A stretch of 7,358 nt of DNA from Pseudomonadota bacterium (GCA_021323815.1 JAJPKG010000353.1:1-7358), one strand, 5' to 3'. Shown: positions 1-5,797, numbered from the stretch's first letter. The notes: generated from the letters alone by a model not told the origin. Numbers and translations are program-made.

Positions 1-856
1 AAGGCAGATTCACCGGGGTGATGGTTAGCGTCGCCGTTTTCCCCGCCGGAATGATCCCGCTCGTCGCATTCGCCGTTCCCCAGGGATCAGGAAAGTTTGG
101 CGCGGCAGTGAACGTCACGTTCCATCCCACCGCTACGTTGCTGCCGGTGTTATCCAGCGTATAGCTGACCGGCGGCGCGGTGTTGCCCTGAACGCATTGA
201 TCTTTCTGGCTGGTCGGCCTGATGAAAAATTTGACCACCGGCGTTGGTGTCGGCGTCGGTGGCACGGGCGTCGCCGTCAGCGGGATCGCCGTCGCGGTTG
301 GCGTTGGGCGCGCGGTTGGTGTCGGCGTCACCGTCGCCTGAACCGTCGGCGTAGATTGCGTGATCTGCGCGACAGGTGTCGGCGTCGCGTCATGCACCGC
401 CTGATTTGCGCCGTTGATGCCCGCGCCAATGACCCCCAGCGGCGCGGGCGCAAAGGTAAACAAGCATAGGATCGCCGATATCGCCAGCAGTCCCGGCCCA
501 CCGGCGCGGGCGCATCCCAATCGGTTCGGCAGATCTTGCAGGTTGCCCGGCGCGTCCAGCGCTTGATCCATCATATCGTCGCGGATGTCATAGCGTTTCT
601 TGCGCAGCGCGACGCGCCCCCGGCCATACCACGTGCTGCCGGTGGAAATGAAACCGATCAGCCCACAGACGATCGGTCCCCCCGTCACCAGCACGCGCAG
701 CCAGGGCGCGGGCGCATGATGCAACGGGATGATATACAGGTTGCCCAGCAGCACCAGCGTCAGAATGCCGGCCCCGGCAACGGACGTGATGAATCCTGCG
801 CGCTCGACCAGTTCCGCCACCTGCTCCTCGCGCGACAATGCCTCATGCTCAGCCAT
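1..856 (-). CDS. Membrane protein with Thr/Pro-rich linker and extracellular Ig/BACON-like domain (3' end beyond left edge)
   Basis: An open reading frame of 285 codons runs from an ATG at 856-854 to the left edge without a stop. A purine-rich GAGG ribosome-binding site lies just upstream of the ATG. Three hydrophobic segments are visible at about residues 22-46, 53-72 and 122-145. The loop between the second and third is basic (RKKR near 85-88), which by the positive-inside rule places it in the cytoplasm and puts everything after residue 145 outside. Residues 158-207 form a low-complexity Thr/Pro linker (PTPT-type units). From about 208 a beta-rich stretch begins, with NTGS at 237-240, a Trp at 245 and an IPAGKTATLTI segment at 269-279. 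This resembles Ig-like or BACON-like surface domains, but no family can be fixed from this fragment. Residues 73-121 could be a short cytoplasmic domain. The function is unknown; a cell-surface binding or sensing role is inference. The gene is divergent from nuoA. Confidence 0.8.
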   Translation of the reverse strand, partial: MAEHEALSREEQVAELVERAGFITSVAGAGILTLVLLGNLYIIPLHHAPAPWLRVLVTGGPIVCGLIGFISTGSTWYGRGRVALRKKRYDIRDDMMDQALDAPGNLQDLPNRLGCARAGGPGLLAISAILCLFTFAPAPLGVIGAGINGANQAVHDATPTPVAQITQSTPTVQATVTPTPTARPTPTATAIPLTATPVPPTPTPTPVVKFFIRPTSQKDQCVQGNTAPPVSYTLDNTGSNVAVGWNVTFTAAPNFPDPWGTANATSGIIPAGKTATLTITPVNLP

Positions 857-872
857 CTCGCCCTCTTCTGAA

Positions 873-884
873 TGATTGCAATCA
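873..884. promoter_or_regulatory. 12-bp perfect palindrome, possible operator
   Basis: TGATTGCAATCA reads the same on both strands and lies 16 bases upstream of the start codon of the leftward membrane-protein gene. Its symmetry and position fit a repressor site or a short mRNA hairpin. A perfect 12-mer palindrome is expected by chance once or twice in a window of this size, so support is weak. Confidence 0.2.
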
Positions 885-968
885 ACGATCCCGTGAATAG
901 AACGGTTCGCTATGCCATTAGGAACGCAGCATATCGGGCTTTATTGGATGCTTTTTCCCAATAACGCA

Positions 969-1106
969 AGGACGGGAACGCGAAGATCACGAAAGGAACG
1001 AAGTGGCACGAAGAAAGAAAACGACAAAGGCACTAGCATGGTGTGACCGTGCTTGCCAGCAGGCATTTCACCAAATGTCCTTCGCGGCTTTCGCGTTCCC
1101 CGTCCT
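969..1106. repeat. GAAG/CTTC-rich imperfect inverted-repeat element, copy 1
   Basis: The left arm starts with AGGACGGGAACGCG at 969-982. The right arm ends with CGCGTTCCCCGTCCT at 1092-1106, its reverse complement apart from one extra base. Similarity continues inwards (ACGAAAGGA about 989-997 against TCCTTCGCGG at 1078-1087). The left side is strongly purine-biased, with repeated GAAG words to about 1034. The loop of about 80 bases has no gene. The same words (ACGCGAAG, CGCGAAGGA) recur in the element between nuoC and nuoD, so the two look like members of one degenerate family. No transposase or clear target duplication was seen. Confidence 0.55.
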
Positions 1107-1146
1107 ATCAGGGCCGATGTTCCCCCATGACAATGGTCTGACGCCG

Positions 1147-1176
1147 TTGGTGAGCGCATGGGCCGCGTGCTATAAT
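1147..1176 (+). promoter_or_regulatory. Probable sigma-70-type extended -10 promoter for nuoA
   Basis: A perfect TATAAT lies at 1171-1176, preceded by TG at the extended -10 position (TGCTATAAT). A partial -35 match (TTGGTG) lies at 1147-1152 with an 18-base spacer. Transcription would start near 1183 and give a leader of roughly 60 bases before nuoA. This is the only strong promoter-like sequence upstream of the nuo genes, so it probably drives the whole cluster. Confidence 0.55.
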
Positions 1177-1245
1177 GATCGGTGGCACATGCTGCTTTCG
1201 CGCGCAAGCGCCTCTTGGATATTTCAGCCCTCGGAGGGGACCACC

Positions 1246-1617
1246 GTGTCCGGTCTCGGTTATTTCTACGCGGGCCTGTTTTTCATCATCGGTCTCGGTT
1301 TCGTCGCGCTTTCCACCGGCGCGGCGCGCATTCTCAACGCGCTGCTGCTGCGTCGCCGGCCCGCCCCGGCCAAACGCGACACCTACGAGTCCGGCGAGGT
1401 GGCCCTGGGGTCGGCATGGGTGCAATACCCGCTGGCCTTTTACATCTTCGCGCTGTTGTTCGTCGCCTTCGATGTAGACATCGTGTTCATCATCGCCTGG
1501 GCGGTCATCTTCCAGAACCTCGGCTGGTTTGGCTTCGTCGAGATCGCCTTCTTCATCATCGTGCTGGCGCTCGGCCTGGTCTATGCCTGGCGCAAGGGGG
1601 TCACGAAATGGATCTAA
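1246..1617 (+). CDS. nuoA: NADH-quinone oxidoreductase (complex I) subunit A
   Basis: NuoA (ND3/Nqo7 family) is a small membrane subunit of respiratory complex I at the junction of the peripheral and membrane arms. It helps couple quinone reduction to proton pumping. The protein of 123 residues has three membrane helices (about 6-30, 62-87 and 94-116). The conserved loop has YESGE at 47-51, where many homologues carry Cys instead of Ser, and the family acidic motif FDVD at 75-78, where FDVE is more usual. I chose the GTG at 1246 because GGAGGGGA at 1233-1240 is an excellent ribosome-binding site five bases away and the length is then normal. Reading from an in-frame upstream ATG would add 81 residues of unrelated sequence covering the promoter and repeat. 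The 3' end overlaps nuoC by ten bases, indicating translational coupling. Confidence 0.95.
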   Translation: MSGLGYFYAGLFFIIGLGFVALSTGAARILNALLLRRRPAPAKRDTYESGEVALGSAWVQYPLAFYIFALLFVAFDVDIVFIIAWAVIFQNLGWFGFVEIAFFIIVLALGLVYAWRKGVTKWI

Positions 1618-2372
1618 CCAGCGGAGCGCCGCTTCCTCCCGCTCCCTTGAACGCGGCATCGCAACCCGTCGCCACCGCGAATGCGCTGGTTGCACAGCTT
1701 GGCACCATCCACGACGCAACCGGTCAACCCGTTCCCACGCGCATGCTCCCCGGCAACATTCCCGCCATCACCGTCGATGCCGCCCAACTGCTGGCCACTG
1801 CCCGGCAACTGCGCGACGCCCTCGGCTTCGATCTGCTCAGTTCCGTTTCCGGTGTGGATCTCATCGATCATCGCCAGGTGGTCTATCACCTGCGCTCCAC
1901 CACCCGCGCCTGGCTGTTGCAGATGACGGTCAACGTGCCGGAATCTAACGAAATCGATAGCCTCATCAGCGTCTGGCCCACCGCCAACTGGCTGGAGCGC
2001 GAGACGTATGATCTCTTCGGCATCGTCTTCGTCGGCCACCCCGACCTGCGCCGCATCTTGCTGGATGACGAGTTCGTGGGGCATCCACTGCTGAAAAGCT
2101 TCCGCCCCACGCCGCTGACCATTCACGATCCCGCCACCACCGGCACCGACGGCGAGCGCGCCATTTCCGGCGAAACCCAACGCGGCATCGGCCACCAGCG
2201 CGTCGTTCCCAGCCATCTCAGCCAGGGCGAGCAGGAACGCCTGCACCCCGGCACGCCAACGTTTGGCAGCACGCAATTTCACGGGCGCAGTTTCCCGCCC
2301 CAGACCTGGCGGCATCAGCCCGACTATAGCGGCGCTGACGAGCACGACATCAAGCAAGAAGAAAAGAAGTGA
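1608..2372 (+). CDS. nuoC: NADH-quinone oxidoreductase (complex I) subunit C, 30-kDa type
   Basis: NuoC (30-kDa/Nqo5 family) is a peripheral-arm subunit without redox centres that packs against NuoD and helps assemble the connecting fragment. The product has 254 residues. The core domain includes SSVSGVDLID at 78-87, and the family signature follows at about 129-161, with LERETYDLFGI (129-139), GHPDLRRIL (143-151) and GHPLLKSF (158-165). Residues after about 170 form a hydrophilic, probably flexible tail ending in a Lys/Glu-rich segment. The ATG at 1608 follows AAGGGGG at 1594-1600 by seven bases and overlaps the nuoA stop. The same frame is open far upstream, but that part lies across nuoA in the wrong phase and is not coding. 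It is not fused to nuoD, unlike in E. coli. nuoB, normally just before nuoC, is absent. Confidence 0.94.
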   Translation: MDLTSGAPLPPAPLNAASQPVATANALVAQLGTIHDATGQPVPTRMLPGNIPAITVDAAQLLATARQLRDALGFDLLSSVSGVDLIDHRQVVYHLRSTTRAWLLQMTVNVPESNEIDSLISVWPTANWLERETYDLFGIVFVGHPDLRRILLDDEFVGHPLLKSFRPTPLTIHDPATTGTDGERAISGETQRGIGHQRVVPSHLSQGEQERLHPGTPTFGSTQFHGRSFPPQTWRHQPDYSGADEHDIKQEEKK

Positions 2373-2416
2373 TTCAGGACGGCACGTGGGACGCCTCGCG
2401 CCTACACTGGATCGTA

Positions 2417-2572
2417 AAAAGGAAGGAGAAAGACGAGACACGAAGTGCGCGAAGGATTACAGAAGGGACGCGAAAAAGTTCTGCTGACGCACTCTTCGTT
2501 CCGTTCTTTCTTCAAAAAACCTTCGCGGTCTTCGCTTACTCCCTGTCCTTCGCGTCTCGTCCTTTTCCCATA
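2417..2572. repeat. GAAG/CTTC-rich imperfect inverted-repeat element, copy 2, between nuoC and nuoD
   Basis: The 214-base gap between nuoC and nuoD is almost filled by two arms. The left arm is purine-rich (about 2417-2480) and the right arm is pyrimidine-rich (about 2495-2572). The outer core AAAGACGAGACACGAAG (2429-2445) pairs with CTTCGCGTCTCGTCCTT (2548-2564) at 15 of 17 positions. A second, looser match joins GAAGGGACGCGAA (2462-2474) with the CCTTCGCGGTCTTC region (2520-2533). The transcript could fold into a long hairpin between the two cistrons. The element shares words with the repeat at 969-1106. The short frames open across it overlap both arms and are not taken as genes. Confidence 0.6.
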
Positions 2573-2586
2573 AGTGAGGCTTTGAC

Positions 2587-3729
2587 ATGGCAACTGTGAA
2601 CGAAGCGCCGCGCTATGAAGAGGGCGCTGAGGGGTTCCGCACCGAGGAAATGATCCTCAACATGGGGCCGCAGCACCCCTCCACGCATGGCGTGCTGCGC
2701 CTGGTGATGACGCTGGAAGGCGAGACCGTCACCCATTGCACCCCTGTCATCGGCTATCTGCATCGCGGCATCGAGAAGATCTTGGAAAACCGCACCTATA
2801 TGGCGGGCATCCGCTACATGGATAACGCGGACTATCTCTCGCCCATGCTCAACGAAACGGCCTATGCCGGCGCGGTGGAGCAGTTGATGGGCATCGAGCC
2901 GCCACGCCGCGCGCAATACATCCGCCTGATCACCAACGAGATGCAGCGTATCGCCAGCCATCTGGTCGCCATCGGCACCTATCTGCTGGACCTCGGCGCG
3001 TTCACCCCCATCCTCTATTGCTTCCGCGACCGCGAGGGCCTGCTGGAACTCTTCGAGGAAGTCGCCGGCAGCCGCTTCAACGTCAACTATATGCGCGTGG
3101 GTGGCGTGCTGCACGATCTGCCGACCGGCTGGCTGCAACGCTTAGAGTCATGGCTGGATAAATTCGACAACAGCTGGAAAGAGCTGGACGTGCTCATCAC
3201 CGGCAACGAGATCTTCATGAAGCGCACGCAGGGCGTCGGCTACATCGATCCTGATCAGGCCGTTGCCTTTGGCATGACGGGGCCGATCCTGCGCGCTTCC
3301 GGCGTGAATTGGGATCTGCGCGTCAACCGCCCCTACGGCGCGTACCGCGAGATCCCCGTTAACCCCGTGGTGCGCGAAGACGGCGACGCCTTTGGCCGCT
3401 ATATGTGCCGGCTGTATGAGATGAAAGAAAGCGCCCGCCTGATCCGTGAGGCGATGGCGGCGCTGCCCGGCGGTCCCATCTGCACGCGCACGCCCATCGC
3501 CCTGCGCCCGCCGCGCGGCGAGACCTATTTTGCCGTCGAAAGCAGCAAGGGCGAGCTGGGCATCTATCTCATCAGCGACGGCACGGAATATCCCTATCGC
3601 GCCAAGATTCGCGGGCCATCCTTCGTGAACCTGCAAATCGTCCCGGAACTCATGCGCGGGCATAAGATGGGTGATGTCGTGGCCATCCTCGGCAGCATCG
3701 ACCTCGTGCTGGGTGAGGTCGATAGATAA
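2587..3729 (+). CDS. nuoD: NADH-quinone oxidoreductase (complex I) subunit D, 49-kDa type
   Basis: NuoD (49-kDa/Nqo4 family, related to NiFe-hydrogenase large subunits) forms the quinone-binding cavity with NuoB at the base of the peripheral arm. The 380 residues contain the hallmark GPQHPSTHG (27-35). His34 and Tyr83 are 49 residues apart, the spacing of the quinone-contacting His38 and Tyr87 of Thermus Nqo4. Asp135 in LLDLGAF matches the conserved Asp139. The C terminus has GELGIYLISDG (322-332) and ends in GEVDR as expected. Compared with Thermus Nqo4 as I remember it, about 29 residues are missing between LPGGP (293-297) and RGETY (310-314), where MEAxIxHFK normally lies. The ATG at 2587 is preceded by a modest GTGAGG at 2574-2579, directly after the inverted-repeat element. 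It follows nuoC by 214 bases, an unusually long gap for this pair. Confidence 0.96.
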   Translation: MATVNEAPRYEEGAEGFRTEEMILNMGPQHPSTHGVLRLVMTLEGETVTHCTPVIGYLHRGIEKILENRTYMAGIRYMDNADYLSPMLNETAYAGAVEQLMGIEPPRRAQYIRLITNEMQRIASHLVAIGTYLLDLGAFTPILYCFRDREGLLELFEEVAGSRFNVNYMRVGGVLHDLPTGWLQRLESWLDKFDNSWKELDVLITGNEIFMKRTQGVGYIDPDQAVAFGMTGPILRASGVNWDLRVNRPYGAYREIPVNPVVREDGDAFGRYMCRLYEMKESARLIREAMAALPGGPICTRTPIALRPPRGETYFAVESSKGELGIYLISDGTEYPYRAKIRGPSFVNLQIVPELMRGHKMGDVVAILGSIDLVLGEVDR

Positions 3730-3761
3730 ATCAACGAGCGGATTACGAGCCGACAATCCGT

Positions 3762-3835
3762 GTAGGGGCGCGATTGATCGCGCCCGCCACGCACAGGGCG
3801 TATCGTGCAGAGGGCGTCATTCATTGCGCCCCTAC
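3762..3835. repeat. MITE-like palindromic element with GTAGGGGCGC terminal inverted repeats
   Basis: The ends are perfect 10-base inverted repeats: GTAGGGGCGC at 3762-3771 and GCGCCCCTAC at 3826-3835. Over 24 bases the two ends still agree at 19 positions. The left end also contains a nine-base-pair hairpin, GGGCGCGAT (3766-3774) with ATCGCGCCC (3777-3785). The 74-base element fills most of the 140-base gap between nuoD and nuoH and has no coding capacity. Sequences with GTAGGGGCG ends are, from general knowledge, common dispersed intergenic repeats in several bacterial phyla. Mobility here is inferred, and no target-site duplication is evident. Confidence 0.65.
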
Positions 3836-3869
3836 GTGAAATGTTGGCCCACAAGAAGCGGGTGTAGTT

Positions 3870-5168
3870 GTGGTGAACATTGGATTTCAGATCGTGCACT
3901 TTGTGATCACGATCTTGTTTTTCATCTTCCTGGTGGCGACGAATGCCGTCATCATGGTCTATCTTGAGCGCAAAGTGATGGCGCTCATGCAAGACCGTGT
4001 GGGACCGAAGCATTACGGTCCCTTTGGCAGCTTGCAGTCCACCTATGATGTGCTGAAGCTGCTGTTGAAAGAGATCGTGCGGTCGCGCGAGACCGATAAC
4101 GCCATCTTCATGCTTGCCCCCATGATCTTTTTCGCCCCAGTGCTGACGGCGTTTGTCATGCTGCCGTTCTCGCCTTTCATGACCACCAGCGCGCTCGGCA
4201 CCGGCATCTTGCTGTATGTCGCGCTCAGCTCGCTGGACGTGATCGGCGTCTTCATGGCCGGCTGGGGCTCGAACAGCAAATATTCGCTGATCGGCGGCCT
4301 GCGCTCCACCGCGCAGATGATCTCCTATGAATTGCCGCTGCTGCTGTCGCTGGTGGGCGTGGTGATGCTGACCAGCTTTGTCTCGCACAACGGCATCGGC
4401 TCCATCTCCTTCACCGACATCATCAATGCCCAGATGCATCCCTGGTGGCTCTGGTTCGTGCTGCTGCAACCGCTGGGTCTGATCATCTATTACACGTGCG
4501 GCTTGGCCGAAACGAACCGCGCCCCCTTCGACCTGCCTGAAGCGGAATCCGAACTGGTCGCCGGCTATCTTACCGAATATTCCGGCATGCAGTGGGCGAT
4601 GTTCTTCTTGGGTGAGTATGGCAACATGCTCATCGTCAGCAGCGTGGCCACCGCGCTCTTCCTGGGCGGCTGGTCCGGTCCCGGCGCGGATCTCGCTTTC
4701 TGGCACGCACACGTGACGGCTAACCCCGGCGGCATTTTCTCGGTGGCGGATCTGATCTTCAATGTCATCGCCGTCTTCTGGTTCCTGGTGAAGGTCTATG
4801 CCCTGCAAGGGATCTTCATCTGGGTGCGCACCACGCTGCCGCGCCTGCGCGCCGACCAGCTGATGCAATATGCCTGGCTGATCCTCATCCCCATGACGCT
4901 GCTGAACATCCTGGTCACTGCTGTGCTGCTGCTGGCGGTGCCCCAGCCCTACACGCTGTGGGTGACGGGCGGCGTCAACTTCCTGCTGCTGATCGGCTAC
5001 ATCATCCTGCTCACGCGCGCCATCGGTGCCTCACCCAAAGGCACGCTGCCGCCCTGGGTGGAAGCACGCAAGCGCGCCGCTCGCACTGGCCTCGGTGCCC
5101 CCGGCTTGCCCAAGCCGCCCGCGGCCTCGCTGCCCCCCGGCGAACCTGAACCCGCCGCCAGCCGGTAA
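3870..5168 (+). CDS. nuoH: NADH-quinone oxidoreductase (complex I) subunit H
   Basis: NuoH (ND1/Nqo8 family) is the membrane subunit that anchors the peripheral arm and forms the entrance of the quinone channel and part of the proton pathway beside it. The product has 432 residues and eight to nine membrane helices. Conserved loops are ERK at 33-35 with QDRVGP at 41-46, GWGSNSKYSLIGGLRS at 131-146, the acidic quinone-site loop ETNRAPFDLPEAESELVAGY at 214-233, GEYGN at 248-252, and WVRTTLPRLRADQLM at 318-332. About 45 residues after the last helix form a Pro/Ala-rich tail (388-432) not usual in the family. The start is a GTG; GTG codons at 3870 and 3873 are both possible and neither has a strong ribosome-binding site. 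No nuoI follows; a terminator lies 25 bases downstream, so this is the last gene of the unit. Confidence 0.95.
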   Translation: MVNIGFQIVHFVITILFFIFLVATNAVIMVYLERKVMALMQDRVGPKHYGPFGSLQSTYDVLKLLLKEIVRSRETDNAIFMLAPMIFFAPVLTAFVMLPFSPFMTTSALGTGILLYVALSSLDVIGVFMAGWGSNSKYSLIGGLRSTAQMISYELPLLLSLVGVVMLTSFVSHNGIGSISFTDIINAQMHPWWLWFVLLQPLGLIIYYTCGLAETNRAPFDLPEAESELVAGYLTEYSGMQWAMFFLGEYGNMLIVSSVATALFLGGWSGPGADLAFWHAHVTANPGGIFSVADLIFNVIAVFWFLVKVYALQGIFIWVRTTLPRLRADQLMQYAWLILIPMTLLNILVTAVLLLAVPQPYTLWVTGGVNFLLLIGYIILLTRAIGASPKGTLPPWVEARKRAARTGLGAPGLPKPPAASLPPGEPEPAASR

Positions 5169-5192
5169 ATCTCATATGTGCCATCAACCGGC

Positions 5193-5221
5193 TCCCCTGC
5201 TTCCAGCAGGGGATTTTTTTT
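5193..5221 (+). terminator. Intrinsic terminator after nuoH
   Basis: TCCCCTGC (5193-5200) and GCAGGGGA (5206-5213) form a perfect eight-base-pair, GC-rich stem with a five-base loop, followed directly by eight T residues (5214-5221). This is a textbook rho-independent terminator for rightward transcription. It shows that the nuo transcript ends after nuoH. Confidence 0.92.
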
Positions 5222-5241
5222 CTCAGCTTGGCATCGGCCCT

Positions 5242-5507
5242 TCATCCGCTCTGCAAGGTCGCCACCACCGATTGCCGCGCAGCCAGCCATGCGGGCAACA
5301 GCGCGCCATCCACCACACGCCCGTCGCGCAGGGTGATGATCCGCTCCGCGTAGGCTGGAGCCAACCGGGAGGGATATTCCCTCGCTTTGCCACTCACCCC
5401 CAATTGATCTAATAATTCCCCTGCCTGCGGGCGACACCGTTGCGCTTGCCAGCCAGTTGCGCGGTCAAGATGACGTTTTCCAGCATGGTCAGTTGGTTGA
5501 ACAGCAG
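5242..5507 (-). pseudogene. Remnant of ABC-transporter ATPase (LolD/MacB-like), internally deleted and frameshifted
   Basis: Read leftwards, the first segment gives FNQLTMLENVILTAQLAGKR, matching the stretch just after the Q-loop in LolD/MacB-type ATPases (FNL-PTLTA-ENV-LP-LAG). The next gives GELLDQLGVSGKAREYPSRL, the helical region that normally leads into the LSGGQ signature. The two lie in different frames; one base appears to have been lost at the C-run 5418-5421, and the first frame stops at TAG nearby. Directly after PSRL the sequence jumps to AYAERIITLRDGRVVD, the conserved C-terminal end. The signature motif, Walker B, switch His and their surroundings (roughly 60-70 residues) are therefore deleted. 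Walker A and the N-terminal third are also absent. The remnant cannot bind or hydrolyse ATP and is read as dead. Family assignment rests on motif memory, not on a search. Confidence 0.72.
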
Positions 5508-5732
5508 GCAAAGATCCAGCCATTTCACGTCGGCTTCTGTGTGCAAGATGGTCCCTTTGATGATCAGCAGCAGATCGGCGGGGCCATCATCTTGCGCCTT
5601 GCGTTCCAGCGCAGCCAGATCGCGCAGATGTTGCAGTTGCGTGCGTCGCTGGCGCTGTATCAACTGCGCCAGCTCGTTGCTCACCAGACAGCGCAACAGC
5701 AGCAACTTGACCGAAAAATCCACATGCAAAGG
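5508..5732 (-). pseudogene. Remnant of PadR-family transcriptional regulator, C-terminal domain only
   Basis: Leftward translation from about 5732 reads PLHVDFSVKLLLLRCLVSNE, then a coiled-coil-like stretch (QLIQRQRRTQLQHLRDL), and ends in ILHTEADVKWLDLC. This order (F-VKLLL-RL followed by a Glu/Arg/Leu-rich helix and a final EA-L-WLD helix) is that of the PadR C-terminal dimerisation domain. The N-terminal winged-helix DNA-binding domain is missing; sequence further upstream belongs to the start of the divergent TPR gene. The frame runs straight into the ABC ATPase remnant. In Chloroflexota, PadR genes often sit next to such ATPases, so this looks like a former regulator-transporter pair collapsed by deletion. 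The join between the two is placed by similarity only (about 5500-5510). Confidence 0.62.
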
Positions 5733-5797
5733 AATCGATCCGTTTCGAGCACTTGATATGAGAAACTGGCAATAAGATGAAAAAGAGGAGGCCCATA

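Larger units (their letters stand above)
857..1245. other. Divergent intergenic region upstream of nuoA
   Basis: This 389-base stretch separates the leftward membrane-protein gene from nuoA, and I see no convincing gene in it. From left to right it holds a 12-bp palindrome at 873-884, an AT-rich perfect inverted repeat (TTATTGG 941-947 with CCAATAA 958-964, loop of 10), a GAAG-rich imperfect inverted-repeat element at 969-1106, and an extended -10 promoter at 1147-1176 facing nuoA. An open frame at 1003-1245 joins nuoA in phase, but it overlaps the repeat and the promoter and is best read as non-coding. No clear sigma-70 promoter for the leftward gene was found. Confidence 0.6.

Noticed and set aside
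227..381. Tandem DNA repeat in the left gene
   Set aside because: The repeated GTCGGCGTC-like words are degenerate and explained by the Thr/Pro codons of the linker; they are not an independent repeat or CRISPR array.
197..871. Plus-strand open frames, the first very Arg-rich, at the left end
   Set aside because: They are antisense to the membrane-protein gene. The Arg-rich run is the complement of the Thr/Pro linker codons.
1003..1245. In-frame 81-residue N-terminal extension of nuoA
   Set aside because: It overlaps the inverted repeat and the TATAAT promoter, and NuoA homologues begin at the GTG at 1246, which has an ideal ribosome-binding site.
1182..1607. Open frame in phase with nuoC that would extend it by 142 residues
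   Set aside because: It lies across nuoA in another phase and gives Arg/His-rich, unnatural sequence. The ATG at 1608 has a strong ribosome-binding site.
2263..2599. Short plus- and minus-strand open frames between nuoC and nuoD
   Set aside because: They lie over the inverted-repeat arms, with Lys/Arg-rich or Phe/Ser-rich composition and no recognisable protein.
3594..4868. Long minus-strand open frame opposite nuoD and nuoH
   Set aside because: His/Gln/Asp-rich translation with no domain, caused by codon bias of the real genes on the plus strand.
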